The translations under genes were made by a program, and so were the position numbers. A DNA stretch of 64,000 nt, taken from assembly GCA_000711775.1 (NCBI GenBank), contig ARYC01002605.1:1-64000 (forward strand). Direction: 5' to 3'. This stretch comes from Oxytricha trifallax. Lineage: Eukaryota > Ciliophora > Spirotrichea > Sporadotrichida > Oxytrichidae. The notes below the pieces were generated by a model. It was not told the DNA's origin and did no database searches. It saw only the letters and a program-made list of their open reading frames with translations. Shown in pieces: positions 23,001-32,525 of the stretch (position 1 is its first letter; every line of letters starts with the position of its first letter).

Positions 23001-23871
23001 TATATATTGTAGGAATACATTCGATTTGGGAAAATGAATTAAAATTAAAATTAATTAATTATTAATTACCTTCAGTTATATTTTTGGAAAATGTCTCCAA
23101 ACTTTATCAATATTATACTCTTTGGATAGCGCATTAAAATTAAGACGGTGGTTATTATTGCCATAATGATTTTATATCTTCTCCCAAGCGAGAAAAACCC
23201 CTTTTACTATTTTTGGGAGTTAGCTAAAAATCAAAATATCTCGTTTCCTCGGATGATTCAGGAATATTGCCAATAGTAAAGTCCAACTAAAATTGCGGGA
23301 TCTACCGTAGAATCGATTCAGATTTGAATTTTGAGTCACTTTGGATTTTATAACTGCCATGATTTTAATATTTAATTAATTCAATTTTAATTCATTTTCC
23401 CAAATCAAATGTATTCCTACAATATTTAGAAAATGTTGAAAAATTTATATGATTTTTACTTAAATTTGAATTAATCTTTTCTTCATCTAATATAGTAAAT
23501 TGTATCTTTAGCTTTAGAAAATGCGACATTACTTGATTTTATTACTAATAATTTATTAAAAAATAACTAAACATTTTACTGTTTTTTTGGGAATTAGTGA
23601 GGTACCACCCTAAAATGGTTTTAATTTATTAAATTTTAGTCATAAGAGGATAAATGATAATGCAAATAAGTGAAACTATGCCAATTGAGACAAATGTAGT
23701 GACATTGAGAGTTGTTTGACTTAGTTTGGTTTGTTCCAAAGATGCTTCCTTCAACATTAAATATTAGCGCCATCCAAGCTCTTGCATCCTGTACATTCCA
23801 TTCTCAAAAAATGCGAATAATGATTGCTCGAGATTTGTCAATGTTCGATTACCTATTGGACTTTGCTCTTT
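11066..23871 (-). CDS. Locus 1 block C (inverted): C-terminal part of the TmcB-like protein
   Basis: Segments read on the minus strand from 23871 down to TGA at 11066-11068. In order: GNRTLTNLEQSLF and a membrane helix FVSIGIVSLICIIIYPL (23865-23640); KALDRVYKILQFF (22178-22085); and acidic/lysine-rich pieces (21380-21305; 20470-20340; 20100-19975). A second helix LIILLIGYLNSSLLISFY follows (about 14410-14350). Then come ECVYNLLLF (14200-14130), NSYAVVPAVYNYVDRCF (13790-13700) and IENQHVCNLTF (about 13600). The last segment has a helix, IKRFMLDMQNMLCMIPLDEL and FLNK-stop. All have homologues in the same order in locus 2. The block is broken by foldback elements, a palindrome and TBE-2. The strand is opposite to blocks A and B, which fits a scrambled gene with an inverted block. 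Confidence 0.75.
11250..12483. other. AT-rich eliminated DNA inside block C
   Basis: No match to locus 2 and no open frame with helix or domain character. Probably IES sequence between the last and second-last block C segments, together with the foldback element to its right. Confidence 0.45.
12484..12907. mobile_element. Foldback MITE, TTGTAGG family (copy a)
   Basis: TA flanks the inverted ends TTGTAGGAATACATTTGAA and TTCGAATTTATTCCTACAA. Almost the whole 420 bp is two inverted arms, with a loop of about 40 bp near 12680-12720. The arms share ACTTTATTATTGGCGGTA and AACGATCTTAGGCTCATT. There is no coding capacity. TA target duplication and length suggest mobilisation by a Tc1/mariner-type transposase. 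Confidence 0.85.
12908..13490. other. AT-rich eliminated DNA, no gene
   Basis: Contains a 66-codon plus-strand frame (from 13067) of low complexity with AT-driven composition and no homologue in locus 2. I see nothing functional. Confidence 0.4.
14201..14278. other. IES in block C, pointer GAAT (ATTC on + strand, 78 bp)
   Basis: ATTC at 14197-14200 and 14275-14278. On the minus strand excision joins VYFRE to ECVYNLLLF in frame, matching REECAYNLLLF of locus 2. Confidence 0.7.
14820..15864 (+). pseudogene. TBE-2 transposase (DD34E), damaged
   Basis: It starts MRGLGSVYDREYIDLLFKL, homologous to TBE-3. Catalytic parts are recognisable: an HADEAVF piece, then FVDNLSVHKT and GIELYW. The frame shifts near 15010 and 15120. 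A TGA stands where the TBE-3 protein has Trp (about 15368). It ends with a shared tail VYKQVLDLNE and TGA (15862-15864). TBE transposases of this family act in transposition and, from published work on Oxytricha, in genome rearrangement. Confidence 0.8.
15870..16659 (-). pseudogene. TBE-2 22-kDa protein gene, frame broken once
   Basis: The ATG at 16659 begins MESVNDAMKR. The frame is lost near 16430 (before NYPEISVTNLYDD) by one indel, then runs through KKRYSISPEEKEK. A 25-nt intron (GTAAG to TATAG, minus strand) at 16107-16131 is needed to reach the basic C-terminus. The 3' end is not sharply defined because no TGA follows soon after the conserved tail. Confidence 0.7.
16660..17127. promoter_or_regulatory. 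Divergent region of TBE-2 with GGAGGWCCTCC motifs
   Basis: Palindromic motifs GGGAGGACCC (16743), AGGAGGTCCTC (16879) and GGAGGACCTCCT (16913) lie between the divergent 22-kDa and 57-kDa genes. They occupy the place of the different motifs in TBE-1/3 and TBE-4. Confidence 0.5.
17128..18572 (+). CDS. TBE-2 57-kDa zinc-finger/kinase-like protein, one N-terminal frameshift
   Basis: The ATG at 17128 (MSANLLRREALL) matches the TBE-1 start. The total is 1445 nt, one base off a whole number of codons. The shift falls near the A-run at about 17199. After it the frame is open to TGA at 18570-18572. It shows two intact C2H2 fingers (YQCKECNKVFPYKSTYKRH..; YVCEFCEKPYSHTRDLKVH) and the kinase-like catalytic loop HRDLKPENIM with IIDFNRA. 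Whether the A-run shift is real, a read error or tolerated cannot be told from sequence. Confidence 0.85.
19646..19970. other. AT-rich eliminated DNA
   Basis: Between the palindromic element and a charged block C segment. No coding or repeat signal was seen. Confidence 0.4.
20480..21300. other. AT-rich spacer in block C
   Basis: Lies between two charged block C segments of locus 1. Nothing recognised; presumably one IES. Confidence 0.4.
22445..22863. mobile_element. Foldback MITE, TTGTAGG family (copy b)
   Basis: TA-flanked inverted arms, nearly identical over the full arm length. The ends are TTGTAGGAATACATTTGAAA and TTTCAAATGTATTCCTACAA, with the loop near 22640-22675. The arm sequence includes GCAGTTAAAGTTGACCAATT and GGCGGTACTATTTTATCGC. 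Very low divergence between the arms points to a recent insertion. Confidence 0.9.
23005..23424. mobile_element. Foldback MITE, TTGTAGG family (copy c, divergent)
   Basis: The ends TTGTAGGAATACATTCGATTTGG and its inverse are kept, with TA on both sides. The interior has diverged from copies a, b and d, and the arms match each other less well. An older copy or another subfamily. Confidence 0.8.
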
Positions 23872-24122
23872 TACTTTTAGCATAGATTTACTATACTCTG
23901 GTAAAAATCTAATTTAAATTCTTTTTTCTGAGTCGCAATTTACAATTAAAGAACGATTTTCCAAATAACCCAATAAATGACTTCCAAATTACTCTTATAA
24001 TTATTTTATATCTTAAATGCTTTTATTTTTGGAAATTAAATTAAAGAAATAGATCATCAGTATTAAAAAATAAGTTAAGGATTTGATTAAGGCTTTATAT
24101 TAAAAAATTATTAATCATAGTG
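23872..24122. other. Spacer left of foldback copy d
   Basis: AT-rich. Block C coding similarity ends at the pointer GCTCTTT. Nothing else recognised. Confidence 0.4.
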
Positions 24123-24540
24123 TATTGTAGGAATACATTCGAAATTGGGAAATTAATTTTAATTAAATAAATAATTATTCAAATTCTTGGCAGTTAAAGT
24201 TTTCCAATTAAAACGATCTTAGCTTATTCGATAGAGAATTTAAAATTAGCTGGACTTTATTATTAGCGGTACTATTTTATCGCATCCCTAGAGCGAGATA
24301 ACTTCACTTTAATGTGAAGGTATAATTTAATGAATTTAGATAAGTTTAATTAAAGTGAAGTTATCTCGCTCTAGGGATGCGATAAAATAGTACCGCTAAT
24401 AATAAAGTCCAGCTAATTTTAAATTCTCTATCGAATGAGCCCAAGATCGTTTAAATTAGCCAACTTTAACTGCCAAGAATTTGAATAATTATTTATTTAA
24501 TTAAAATTAATTTCCCAATTTCGAATGTATTCGTACAATA
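24123..24540. mobile_element. Foldback MITE, TTGTAGG family (copy d)
   Basis: TA-flanked. Its arms match each other and copy b closely (TTATCGCATCCCTAGAGCGAG and its inverse). The right end reads CGTACAA instead of CCTACAA. Confidence 0.88.
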
Positions 24541-24604
24541 CTATTCACATAATTCTAGGATATATAAACTATAAAAATACTGAGTGTCTAGAAATTAAAG
24601 TTAA

Positions 24605-25001
24605 TTTTGTAGGATTATTATTGATTTGGGAAATTAAATTTGAATTTAAAATAAATTAATTATAACTCGTGCCAGTTAACTTTCGAGAAACCTTGTCTAA
24701 ATGGTACTTGTTCGATAGAGAATTAAAATTCAGCTGGACTTAATACTGGCGGTGCTATTTTATTTGGAGCGAGATGCATCAATTTTAATTTCTGGGGATT
24801 TTTTAAGAAAAATTTTGTGCCAAAATTAAAATAGATAAATCTCGCTCAAGATAAAATAGCATCACCAATATTAAAGTCAAGTTTTTATTCTTCATTGAAT
24901 AAGAACCATATTGACTAGGAAAGTTAACTGTCAGGAATTGCAATTAATTTATTTTTTTAAGTTCAAATTTATTTTCTTAAAGCAATTATATTCATACAAT
25001 A
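24605..25001. mobile_element. Foldback MITE, TTGTAGG family (copy e, degraded)
   Basis: TTGTAGGATTATTATTGATTTGGG on the left and CATACAA-TA on the right. The interior keeps the ACTTAATACTGGCGGTG / inverse pair, but the arms are clearly diverged. It sits 66 bp from copy d. Confidence 0.7.
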
Positions 25002-25274
25002 TAATAAAGAAATTAAGTTAACGAAATTAACTTGATTTTTGGGAAAATATTACAAAAAACATTAAACTTTTTAGATTTTTATGAAAAATTGTTATAAAAT
25101 ATTTTTAAATGCAGAATTTAGTTTTTATTTTAATTATGATGAATATTACTCCATTATAAGTCAGTAATTTAATTTGAATTTAGAAAGTTATGAATATGAT
25201 AAAAGTATTTTTGTTATTCTGGATTGATAATAAATGATAAATACCAATACTATCTTTAATTTAAGTTAGATTTT

Positions 25275-26017
25275 TATTAAGGTGTAATTTTCTGATTATA
25301 AGTAAATTTTACAATTAATTGAGACTGATAATTTATTGAATATGTAAATTAAATTCATTAAAATAAGGAAATATTAGAATTCGGATAATATTGAAGATAA
25401 ATTATCTTAAGCTGCATATTTCAAAATGTTACAAGATTTTCTAAGCATCCGCAAAACTGTGCGAAATAACGAATCGACAAAACTGTGCTGAATAATCTGC
25501 AAATTTCACTCACTTCAGCCTAAATATGTCTAAATTCTGCTTCTATGGACTTTTAATGCCCTATTTATAATAATTTCTTAATTATAAATATAGGAATTTT
25601 AGTTATAAATTCTCTATATAGATTTCTTATTATTGATAATTCATTTATTTAAATAATTGACAAAATTAATTTATTCCTATATTAATAATATTAATAATTT
25701 AGAATTTATAAAAAATAGAGCATTAAATGCCCAGAGAGGTCTTTCCTTTAAGAGGGGAATTAAGGCATATTTAGGCTAAAGCGAGTGAAATTTGCAGATT
25801 ATTCCGCACTGCTGAGTGGATTCGTTTTTTTTCGCACAGATGTGCGCATACTCAGAATATCTTGGAACATTTTGAAATATACAGCTTAAGATAATTTACC
25901 TTCAATATGATATGAATTCTCATATTTCCTAATTTTTATGAATTTAATTTACATATTCAATAAATAATCAGTCTATATTAATTGTAAAATTTACTTGCAT
26001 TCAGAAAATTATACCTT
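25275..26017. mobile_element. Second foldback type, about 740 bp
   Basis: The left arm 25275-25560 and the right arm 25720-26017 are reverse complements. Shared pieces include AATTTTCTGA, GATAAATTATCTTAAGCTG and GCCTAAATATG. The loop is AT-rich with GAATTT/AAATTC repeats. The ends differ from the TTGTAGG family. No gene. Confidence 0.78.
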
Positions 26018-26459
26018 AATCAATTTAACAAGGAAGAATTAATCAGAACCATCTGACATTAAAGAGCTATAAATAATTAGCATTAAGACTATTAAAAATT
26101 AATAATACGACTCTAATTAATCAAAATATGTTTGAAAGTATTTCGATTTCATATTGTATTAAGATTAGAATTATCTTTATTAGATTTCTCGAGGGTGTAT
26201 TTTCATGTCTATATTAATTATATTTGCAAAGCTGAAAATTTCCTAATTTATTCATCAAAGTGTAATTAATGTTTTATAAGAAAAAACACATCTTCTTTTT
26301 GAATCTAATTATTTTTAATTTGAATATATTAAACACTCACCATTACCCCATCATAGTCTCTTGTTATTGAGGAAATATGAAGAATTTGTTTTAAATCACT
26401 AATTTTAAAAGTACAGCATTCTTAAATTGTAATCTTACTTTATTGTTAATTCTAAAATT
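26018..26459. other. AT-rich spacer
   Basis: No coding segment with a homologue in locus 2. Nothing recognised. Confidence 0.4.
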
Positions 26460-27310
26460 CAATTGTAGGAGTGCTGTAATCATAGCAAACTGCAGCAACA
26501 AAAATTGTGAGCTGTATAAATATTTTAAATTTTAAATTCGAGAGCTGGAAATATAAATTACAAAGCAGAGTCTTAAGGGTGAACCACCAAACGTGGTCAC
26601 AAATGCCTATGACCCTTGTATCTCAAATCGATAAAAAGTAATTGCAGTAGTTTAGGAGCAGTAGCTTCTAGAGAGAAAGTTTCGTGGAGGGCAAAATAAT
26701 TCTCCGAAAAGCCCATTCGACCTCATTTGCAAGTGAATTGATGAAATAATTTAAAAAATAATCGATTAAAAGTCATATATTGTTAATATTGAATGCCTGT
26801 TAGATATACTTCAAGCTGTCATATTTTTATTTTATTAGGCTAAAATTCTTCTCTAAAGGGCTTCAAATAAATATGGTTCTATTAATTCTAGATTTCCTGG
26901 TAATGTATTTTATACATGCATGATATGATATTTGAGAAATGCTCAGGGTCCTAGATTTTCAATTGACCTAAGTATGAAAATCTTTTAAGTATTGAAGATG
27001 TAGCTTAGACTTATCATGATTATTTGATTATTTTAAACTTAACTCATCAATTCACTAGCAAAAGAGGTCACAGTGATTTTTTGTTAAAGGGCTTTGACCT
27101 ACCCAAATCCTCCCGCCAGGGCTGCCGTCCTCTAACCCCTGCAATAACATTTTTCGCATTGCGATACTTAGGTCACTGGGCTTTATGATCCCGTTAATGC
27201 TGCACTCTTAAGACCGTCTTTTATTATTTATATTGACAGCTCTCGCATTTAAGATTGAAAATATTACTACAGTTCGCAATTGATAACACAGGTTGTAATT
27301 GACTTAAACA
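26460..27310. repeat. GC-richer diverged inverted repeat (third foldback type)
   Basis: GAGAGCTG..AATATAAAT..GTCTTAAG (26540-26582) recurs inverted at 27190-27240, and similarity (about 60%) extends on both sides. It contains a GC-rich stretch with CCCAAATCCTCCCGCCAGG (27103-). The left arm is open for about 95 codons without TGA. Because the opposite arm shares the sequence in reverse, I read it as a repeat, not a gene. Confidence 0.55.
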
Positions 27311-28773
27311 CTCAATCGTAGATATATGATTTATGACAATCAAATTAAATTTGAAACATTTAAGCAATAATAACAAAGTGTGATTCATATGATGCTTGAT
27401 AAATAATTTTTAATAAAAAATTTTTCAAGGAGGAAAAGATTTCACCTTCCTATAGTTTTGAATATTTTCAATTAGATTTTCGATTGAAAATCTTAATTTT
27501 ACTATCTAAAGAAGTTCAAAATTATTTTATTGTTGATATAGTTCGTATGTTTTAAAACATTTTTAAGTCATGATAAATCTAAAAAATTTTGTTTATTGTA
27601 ATTCATGACAAAATCTTTATCAAAAATTATGGTACAATTTCTTTTAAATTTTGTGAAGAAATTCTAAAATTTGAATTAATATTAATTGATATCGTTAAAG
27701 TATATATTTTAGAATACATTTTTATTCATTACCTAAAGTAATTTTAATTAATTCGCATAAAAAAAATTTTATTCGGTTATTTTTTAAAATTACACAAGAC
27801 TATACATTTAATTGACAAATTAATTACGAACCATGGAAACTTAATCAGATAGTAAATATGGCTCTAAAATTAAATTTAATTCGCAATTATAAACTAAATT
27901 ATTCAATTATTCAATTTATATTTGTATAAGAATTAAAAACATAAATTGTTGAGTAAATGGTACAGAAGCTATCATTCTTAACTCACTCTATAAACAACAA
28001 CAGTATTTTATAATATGTATTATAATATTTTAAAGCATCTTTGGTGGAACATTTTATTCCTTCCTAATCGTACTGGACTTAAATTTATACTTTTATATAA
28101 TCCATTTAAATATAATCATAGTAAATTTAAATATTTTTGAATATCTTATCTGAGTTTACAAAATTAAATAAACATTTTGACTTTATGCTGTACGGATTCC
28201 TTATTATAATTGGGTCTTATCCAAGTGACGAGAAGGGAGATTTTATTGACACTTGAAATTTACAATTATATTTCTTAGCAGACAACATAAAAAAAAGTAC
28301 TATATTATTATTATTTATATAATTACATTGACTCGCTGATTGCAATAAAAATAGTTTTTCAGAGCTTAATTTATAAATAATAAAAATTAAACCTCTTGAA
28401 CTAATTAAGATAATAAAATATTAATATAGAATTAGATTTATTTCTTAAAAGTAAATAATTTTAAGATATATTGATCAGAGATTGAATATTTTGAATTGAT
28501 TTTAAAATTAACATTATTAACAGTATCAAATTACAAAATTTAAAGAAACTTTTCACTAATAAAAATTACAATTTCATAACATTTTTAATCTTTAAAGCGA
28601 ACAAGATTAAAAAACCCCTCTGCCCATCTTTCAATAGCTTGAAAGTCCTTATATTGATACTTTTTAATTTTAATTTTTACCCTAATTATTTTTAATTGAT
28701 TGGTTCTAGGGTGATTATATTGATAAACCTGAATTAATAATTGAATTGTATATTTCTTATAAAATTTAAGTAA
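27311..28773. other. AT-rich eliminated-type DNA
   Basis: About 1.46 kb of very AT-rich sequence. I found no coding segment, repeat pair or RNA gene in it. Confidence 0.4.
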
Positions 28774-29690
28774 ATGCTAATTGCCTTTCTCTCAACAATC
28801 TACATCCTAATATGTACCAAGAGTTACTTTTATTTAAAATATTTGCCTAATAAGTAAAATATTTCACTATATTATAGTTACGAAGAAGCTAAAGAGAACT
28901 CATTTTTCAGGAAACTAATATTTGTTTATACAATGATTGCGAGGACAGTAATCACATACCCTGTAACAATATTATTTATGTGTGGAGCGAAAGCCATTTT
29001 TAATGAACATGATAAAATTGAATCTAGCTCATACATTTTAAAATTAAATATTATATAGAGAGATTTCAATTCAAAGATATAATATAATCATTAGAGTTTT
29101 AATAATTAAAGTGTTAGAACTATTAACGAGATAAAAATAATTAAAATGATTTTATAGTGAGAGGGTTTTTAAAATCTGTACATTTTAATATGTATTATGG
29201 TACTTGGATGCTTCCTCTACTTATTTACTATGTTCACCGCATTTTCTCTATTTTCTTTACCACTTCTTGGCAATTCTCTGCCTTGGACAACGATTTCAGG
29301 GAAAAATGCATTTCTCAGGGAATTTTCAAAAATCTTGGTTTCAGCATTATTTTTTATAAGTAAGATGGTAAAATTATATAATTTAATTAATTGCACAAAT
29401 GTTGTTCATAACTAATCTGAGAAAGTCTAGTATAGGTCACGCTGCCTACTATATATTCATGATTAGTATAGTTAATTTAAATCTAAATATATTCGGAATA
29501 TATAGTAATTTATTTATGAATTACAATTTTGTATAGCTTTTATAGCTTCATACCAGCGACCTATATATCTAGATTTGAAGGTTGATCATATATCTAGACT
29601 TGCTACACAAATTATTTTGGCTTTAACTGTAATCTGCTTTTTGAGGATTGCATTCGATATTTAACTCATTGAGATAACAATATATTTCCC
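28774..29690 (+). CDS. Locus 1 block T: membrane-helix MDSs, probable N-terminal part of the same gene
   Basis: At least three or four coding segments with hydrophobic helices. They are LIAFLSTIYILI (28777), KLIFVYTMIARTVITYPVTI (28910-28970), MVLGCFLYLFTMFTAFSLF (29197) and ALTVICFLRIAFDIQLIEIT (29615-29670). The ART-ITYP and R-F-QLIEI pieces match RTIISYPIAIYI and VRVIFELQLLELI of locus 2 (62640 and 63590), so the region is coding and duplicated with the rest. Joining to block A was not shown by a pointer. It could instead be a separate membrane transporter gene; the ..RT-I.YP.. motif also occurs in amino-acid transporters. Confidence 0.55.
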
Positions 29691-30414
29691 TGCACTCTAA
29701 TTTTTATAATTTTATTAAGTAAAAAGTGGTTTCATAAATATTGGCAAAGTATTAGTGATAAGGGGATTTAAATTATAATGAATGATAAAAATCTTATAAC
29801 TTTTTCTTTTTAGAAGTTCTTCAAATTATTATGATACTTGTTAAGTTAAGTTATTTCTTGTAGCTAAAAAGTTAAATAAATACTTGATTTATGCATTTGA
29901 AATTAAGAAGTTTCTTTGGAGTCATATTTCAAAATTTTTTATATTTATTCTTATTAAATGAACTAATAATATATCAATACCTATATTTTTCTTAACTTTC
30001 AATAAAATATCATATTACTGCTGTACTTGATTTTATTTTCTAAAAAATTAATTAATTTTTTAATTTTATAGACATTCTAATAGAGAAAAATCAATTATTT
30101 AGATTTCATTTTAATATATAAATATGTGAAAACAGTGTATTTTTGTGAGGAGAAGATTAACTTATATAAAAGAATATTCTTCTTTTAATACACTCATATA
30201 CACGTCAATAAAAATATTCCATTTTTTAGAAAATAAAAAAAGATACGAACTTTTCCAAATCCTTAAAAATACAAATAGCATAACTGGATAAATCATAAAT
30301 AATGTTTATATTTATATATTTAATCAATCTATTAAAAGCATTTTATTTTTAATTTTAATATATTTTAATTATATATTTTTAATACTGGAAAAAGACTTTA
30401 ATTGCTAATTGTGA
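29691..30414. other. AT-rich spacer left of TBE-3
   Basis: No coding match to locus 2. Nothing recognised. Confidence 0.4.
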
Positions 30415-30536
30415 ATTCAAAACCCCAAAACCCCTTAATGAGGTTTATAAGTGCTTTGATTTGTAGGAAATTTGTTAGGGGTTGGGGTTATTAATAGGTT
30501 TTAATGTGAAATTTATAGTAAATGTATTTAATTTAA

Positions 30537-31961
30537 TCACTCAAAATGCACCTTAGGATCATATGGGAGAGGTCTGAAGTTTATCTTACTTAACCACTAC
30601 TCTATTGATATGTCTGATCTTGAGTTTGGTTTAATTATTTTTTACTCTGCCATTTGTTTTATTGATTGAGATACTCTTGTTTAGTCAATAAATTGCTTAA
30701 TTCTTTGTTTAGCATCCTTCTCGCATCTTGTAGAGTAGTATTCATTGCTAGGCATATCGCGCTCTATTATTATTGCTTCTAAAGCCCACACATCCCACTA
30801 AAAGTCTCCATCTCTCCAGTTCTCTCTTTCTGGATAGTACCCTTGCGTTCCCATTACAGTTCCAAGCCTTGATACTTCCACTCTTTAGGCTATTGCTACT
30901 CTTACTGGTGAGAAGTTTATCATTATATTTTCTGGCTTCAAATCTCTGTGAACAAACCCTAACTTGTGAAGCTCTTTTATACCTTGTATGGTCTGAGTTG
31001 CTATTTATCCAAGCTACTTATGATTCCTTTGATCTGTTATGAAATCTCTTAGAGTCATTTCATAGAGTGGGAGTCTGAAAGCAACATGATCCTTGGCAAG
31101 GAGAACAGCATCTAGCTTGATTAAGTAACTACACTCTTTAAACTTTGCTTGAGTGAGTACTTGATACTCATTTGTAAACTCCATCTAATATTTATCATCA
31201 CTTAAGAGATAGTTGAAGGGATACACCTTGTATGCGTATTGATGATCATTGATAACTTTCTTATCAAAGGAGTCTTCTAATATTAGGTAGCTTTAAAGAG
31301 AAGTATCTAGGTCAATTTAAGCAAGAACCGGTATTTTCTTGTATTGAATCTTGATCATAATTCTTGTTATTTCAGAGGTCAGTTGGTTGCGTGCCTTCCT
31401 AACGTACTCTAACTCTCTTGCTTATTCAGGCACAACGACCTTAGAATATTCCCTCGCTTTTCTTTTGTTGAGAAGCTTCAGCTCAACTTCATGATTCTCA
31501 ACTTCTATATCTTTCTTGTGAGCTTTTAATAGATGCTTCTTCAAGTCTCTTGTATGAGAGTATTGCTTATGGCACTCAAAGCAGTCATACTTTCCATCTA
31601 TTTTATCATGCTTTAAGTATACAGTGGGCTTGGCTTCTCTATGCTCTTTCTTATGTCTGTACCAGCTTGATTTATGAGCAAAATCTCTCTCACATAGCTC
31701 ACAAAAATAGACTTCAGCTTCTTCAGTTTGTATAGGAATTTCATTAATACCTTTCTCCTCCTCTCTGTCTCCCACACACTTGTTTGCCATTTATTTTCTA
31801 TTATTAATTTCTATTTTAATAACAGAGACCTCAAGTGATAGCTCTGGTAGTTCTTTATGAGAGTTCATCTCACAGCTATCACACTTTTTATTGCTGCCAA
31901 AGGTTAGTCTCATTTAGTTTGATGGAAGTGCTGTTGTTTTTCTTAAAATGTAAGCGCTCAT
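30537..31961 (-). CDS. TBE-3 57-kDa zinc-finger/kinase-like protein, kinase DFG-like motif deleted
   Basis: Open frame of 474 codons (ATG at 31961, MSAYILRKTT; TGA at 30537-30539). Both C2H2 fingers are complete (YFCELCERDFAHKSSWYRH, YDCFECHKQYSHTRDLKKH). The kinase-like part keeps HRDLKPENIM, but a 15-bp in-frame deletion removes the five codons IDFNR found in TBE-1, TBE-2 and TBE-4. That stretch is the Asp-Phe-Asn equivalent of DFG, which binds Mg. A second in-frame loss of 9 bp lies near the C-terminus. The frame is otherwise intact, so the protein may persist as a DNA-binding factor without phosphotransfer; that is inference. Confidence 0.88.
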
Positions 31962-32525
31962 ATTTAAATTTGAATTTAAAATTATAAAACTGCATCTATA
32001 ACTCAGAGCTCATAAGAGAACTTTACAACCCTATAAGTTTAAGGGAGGTTTATTGAGTACTAGCGAAGAAAAATGAGCACTAAGAGACGAACCAGCTCTA
32101 AATATGGGTGAGAAAGTGAACATTATTATTATCAATAATAAGTTGATTATAGCACGTACCAATTAAGGGGATGCTCCTAATTAAGTACGTACTGTTTTAG
32201 GAGGTATTTTTTCATTTTATGATTAAAATTAGGGTGCTCCTAATTAAGTACTAGCATTAATTAATGCTCCTAATTAAGTACTAGCATTTTAGGAGCTGCT
32301 CCTAATTAAGTACGTACCAATTTAAATTTAAAAATATGGAACTATAACAGTAGAAATTGATATCAATCTCTCAAGTTTGAAACCAGTTCTCAAAACCTTC
32401 TCCATATCCTTCTTAGAGGTTGAACTCCTATAGGATGCCCATATTTAATAGTAAGTTTTACAGAGGTATATAATTGAAATCAATAAACTTAAATTTGAAT
32501 ATCATTTCTTAGATCTGTAAACAAG
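31962..32525. promoter_or_regulatory. Divergent region of TBE-3 with four copies of TGCTCCTAATTAAGTAC
   Basis: The motif TGCTCCTAATTAAGTAC lies at 32172, 32235, 32265 and 32297, with palindromic GTACGTAC or CTAG following. The direct spacing is 30-63 bp. The region separates the 57-kDa and 22-kDa start codons. Iterated copies suggest a protein-binding array. Confidence 0.55.

Larger units (their letters stand above)
22179..23640. other. 1.46-kb IES made largely of two foldback MITEs, pointer ACTAAA
   Basis: TTTAGT (ACTAAA on the coding strand) at 22173-22178 and 23635-23640. Excision joins IIYPLMTK to ALDRVYKILQFF. Locus 2 has no interruption here (PLVSKVIERQYSVIRFF). Two complete foldback elements (22447-22861 and 23007-23422) make up more than half of the insert. 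Confidence 0.85.

Noticed and set aside
26460-26750. A roughly 95-codon open frame (starting about KFNCRSAVIIANC)
   Set aside because: The opposite arm at 27190-27300 is a diverged inverted copy, and lack of TGA over 95 codons is not rare when only TGA stops; better read as a repeat.
28774-29690. Firm assignment as an amino-acid transporter
   Set aside because: The RT-I-YP motif is suggestive only. The parallel position in both loci makes it as likely to be the N-terminal part of the TmcB-like gene.
30773-31042. Plus-strand open frame of 89 codons in TBE-3
   Set aside because: It is the reverse of the kinase-like domain; leucine-rich because of antisense codons.
32172-32317. CRISPR-like array
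   Set aside because: Repeat units of about 17 bp with irregular spacing inside a transposon promoter region of a eukaryote; no array architecture.
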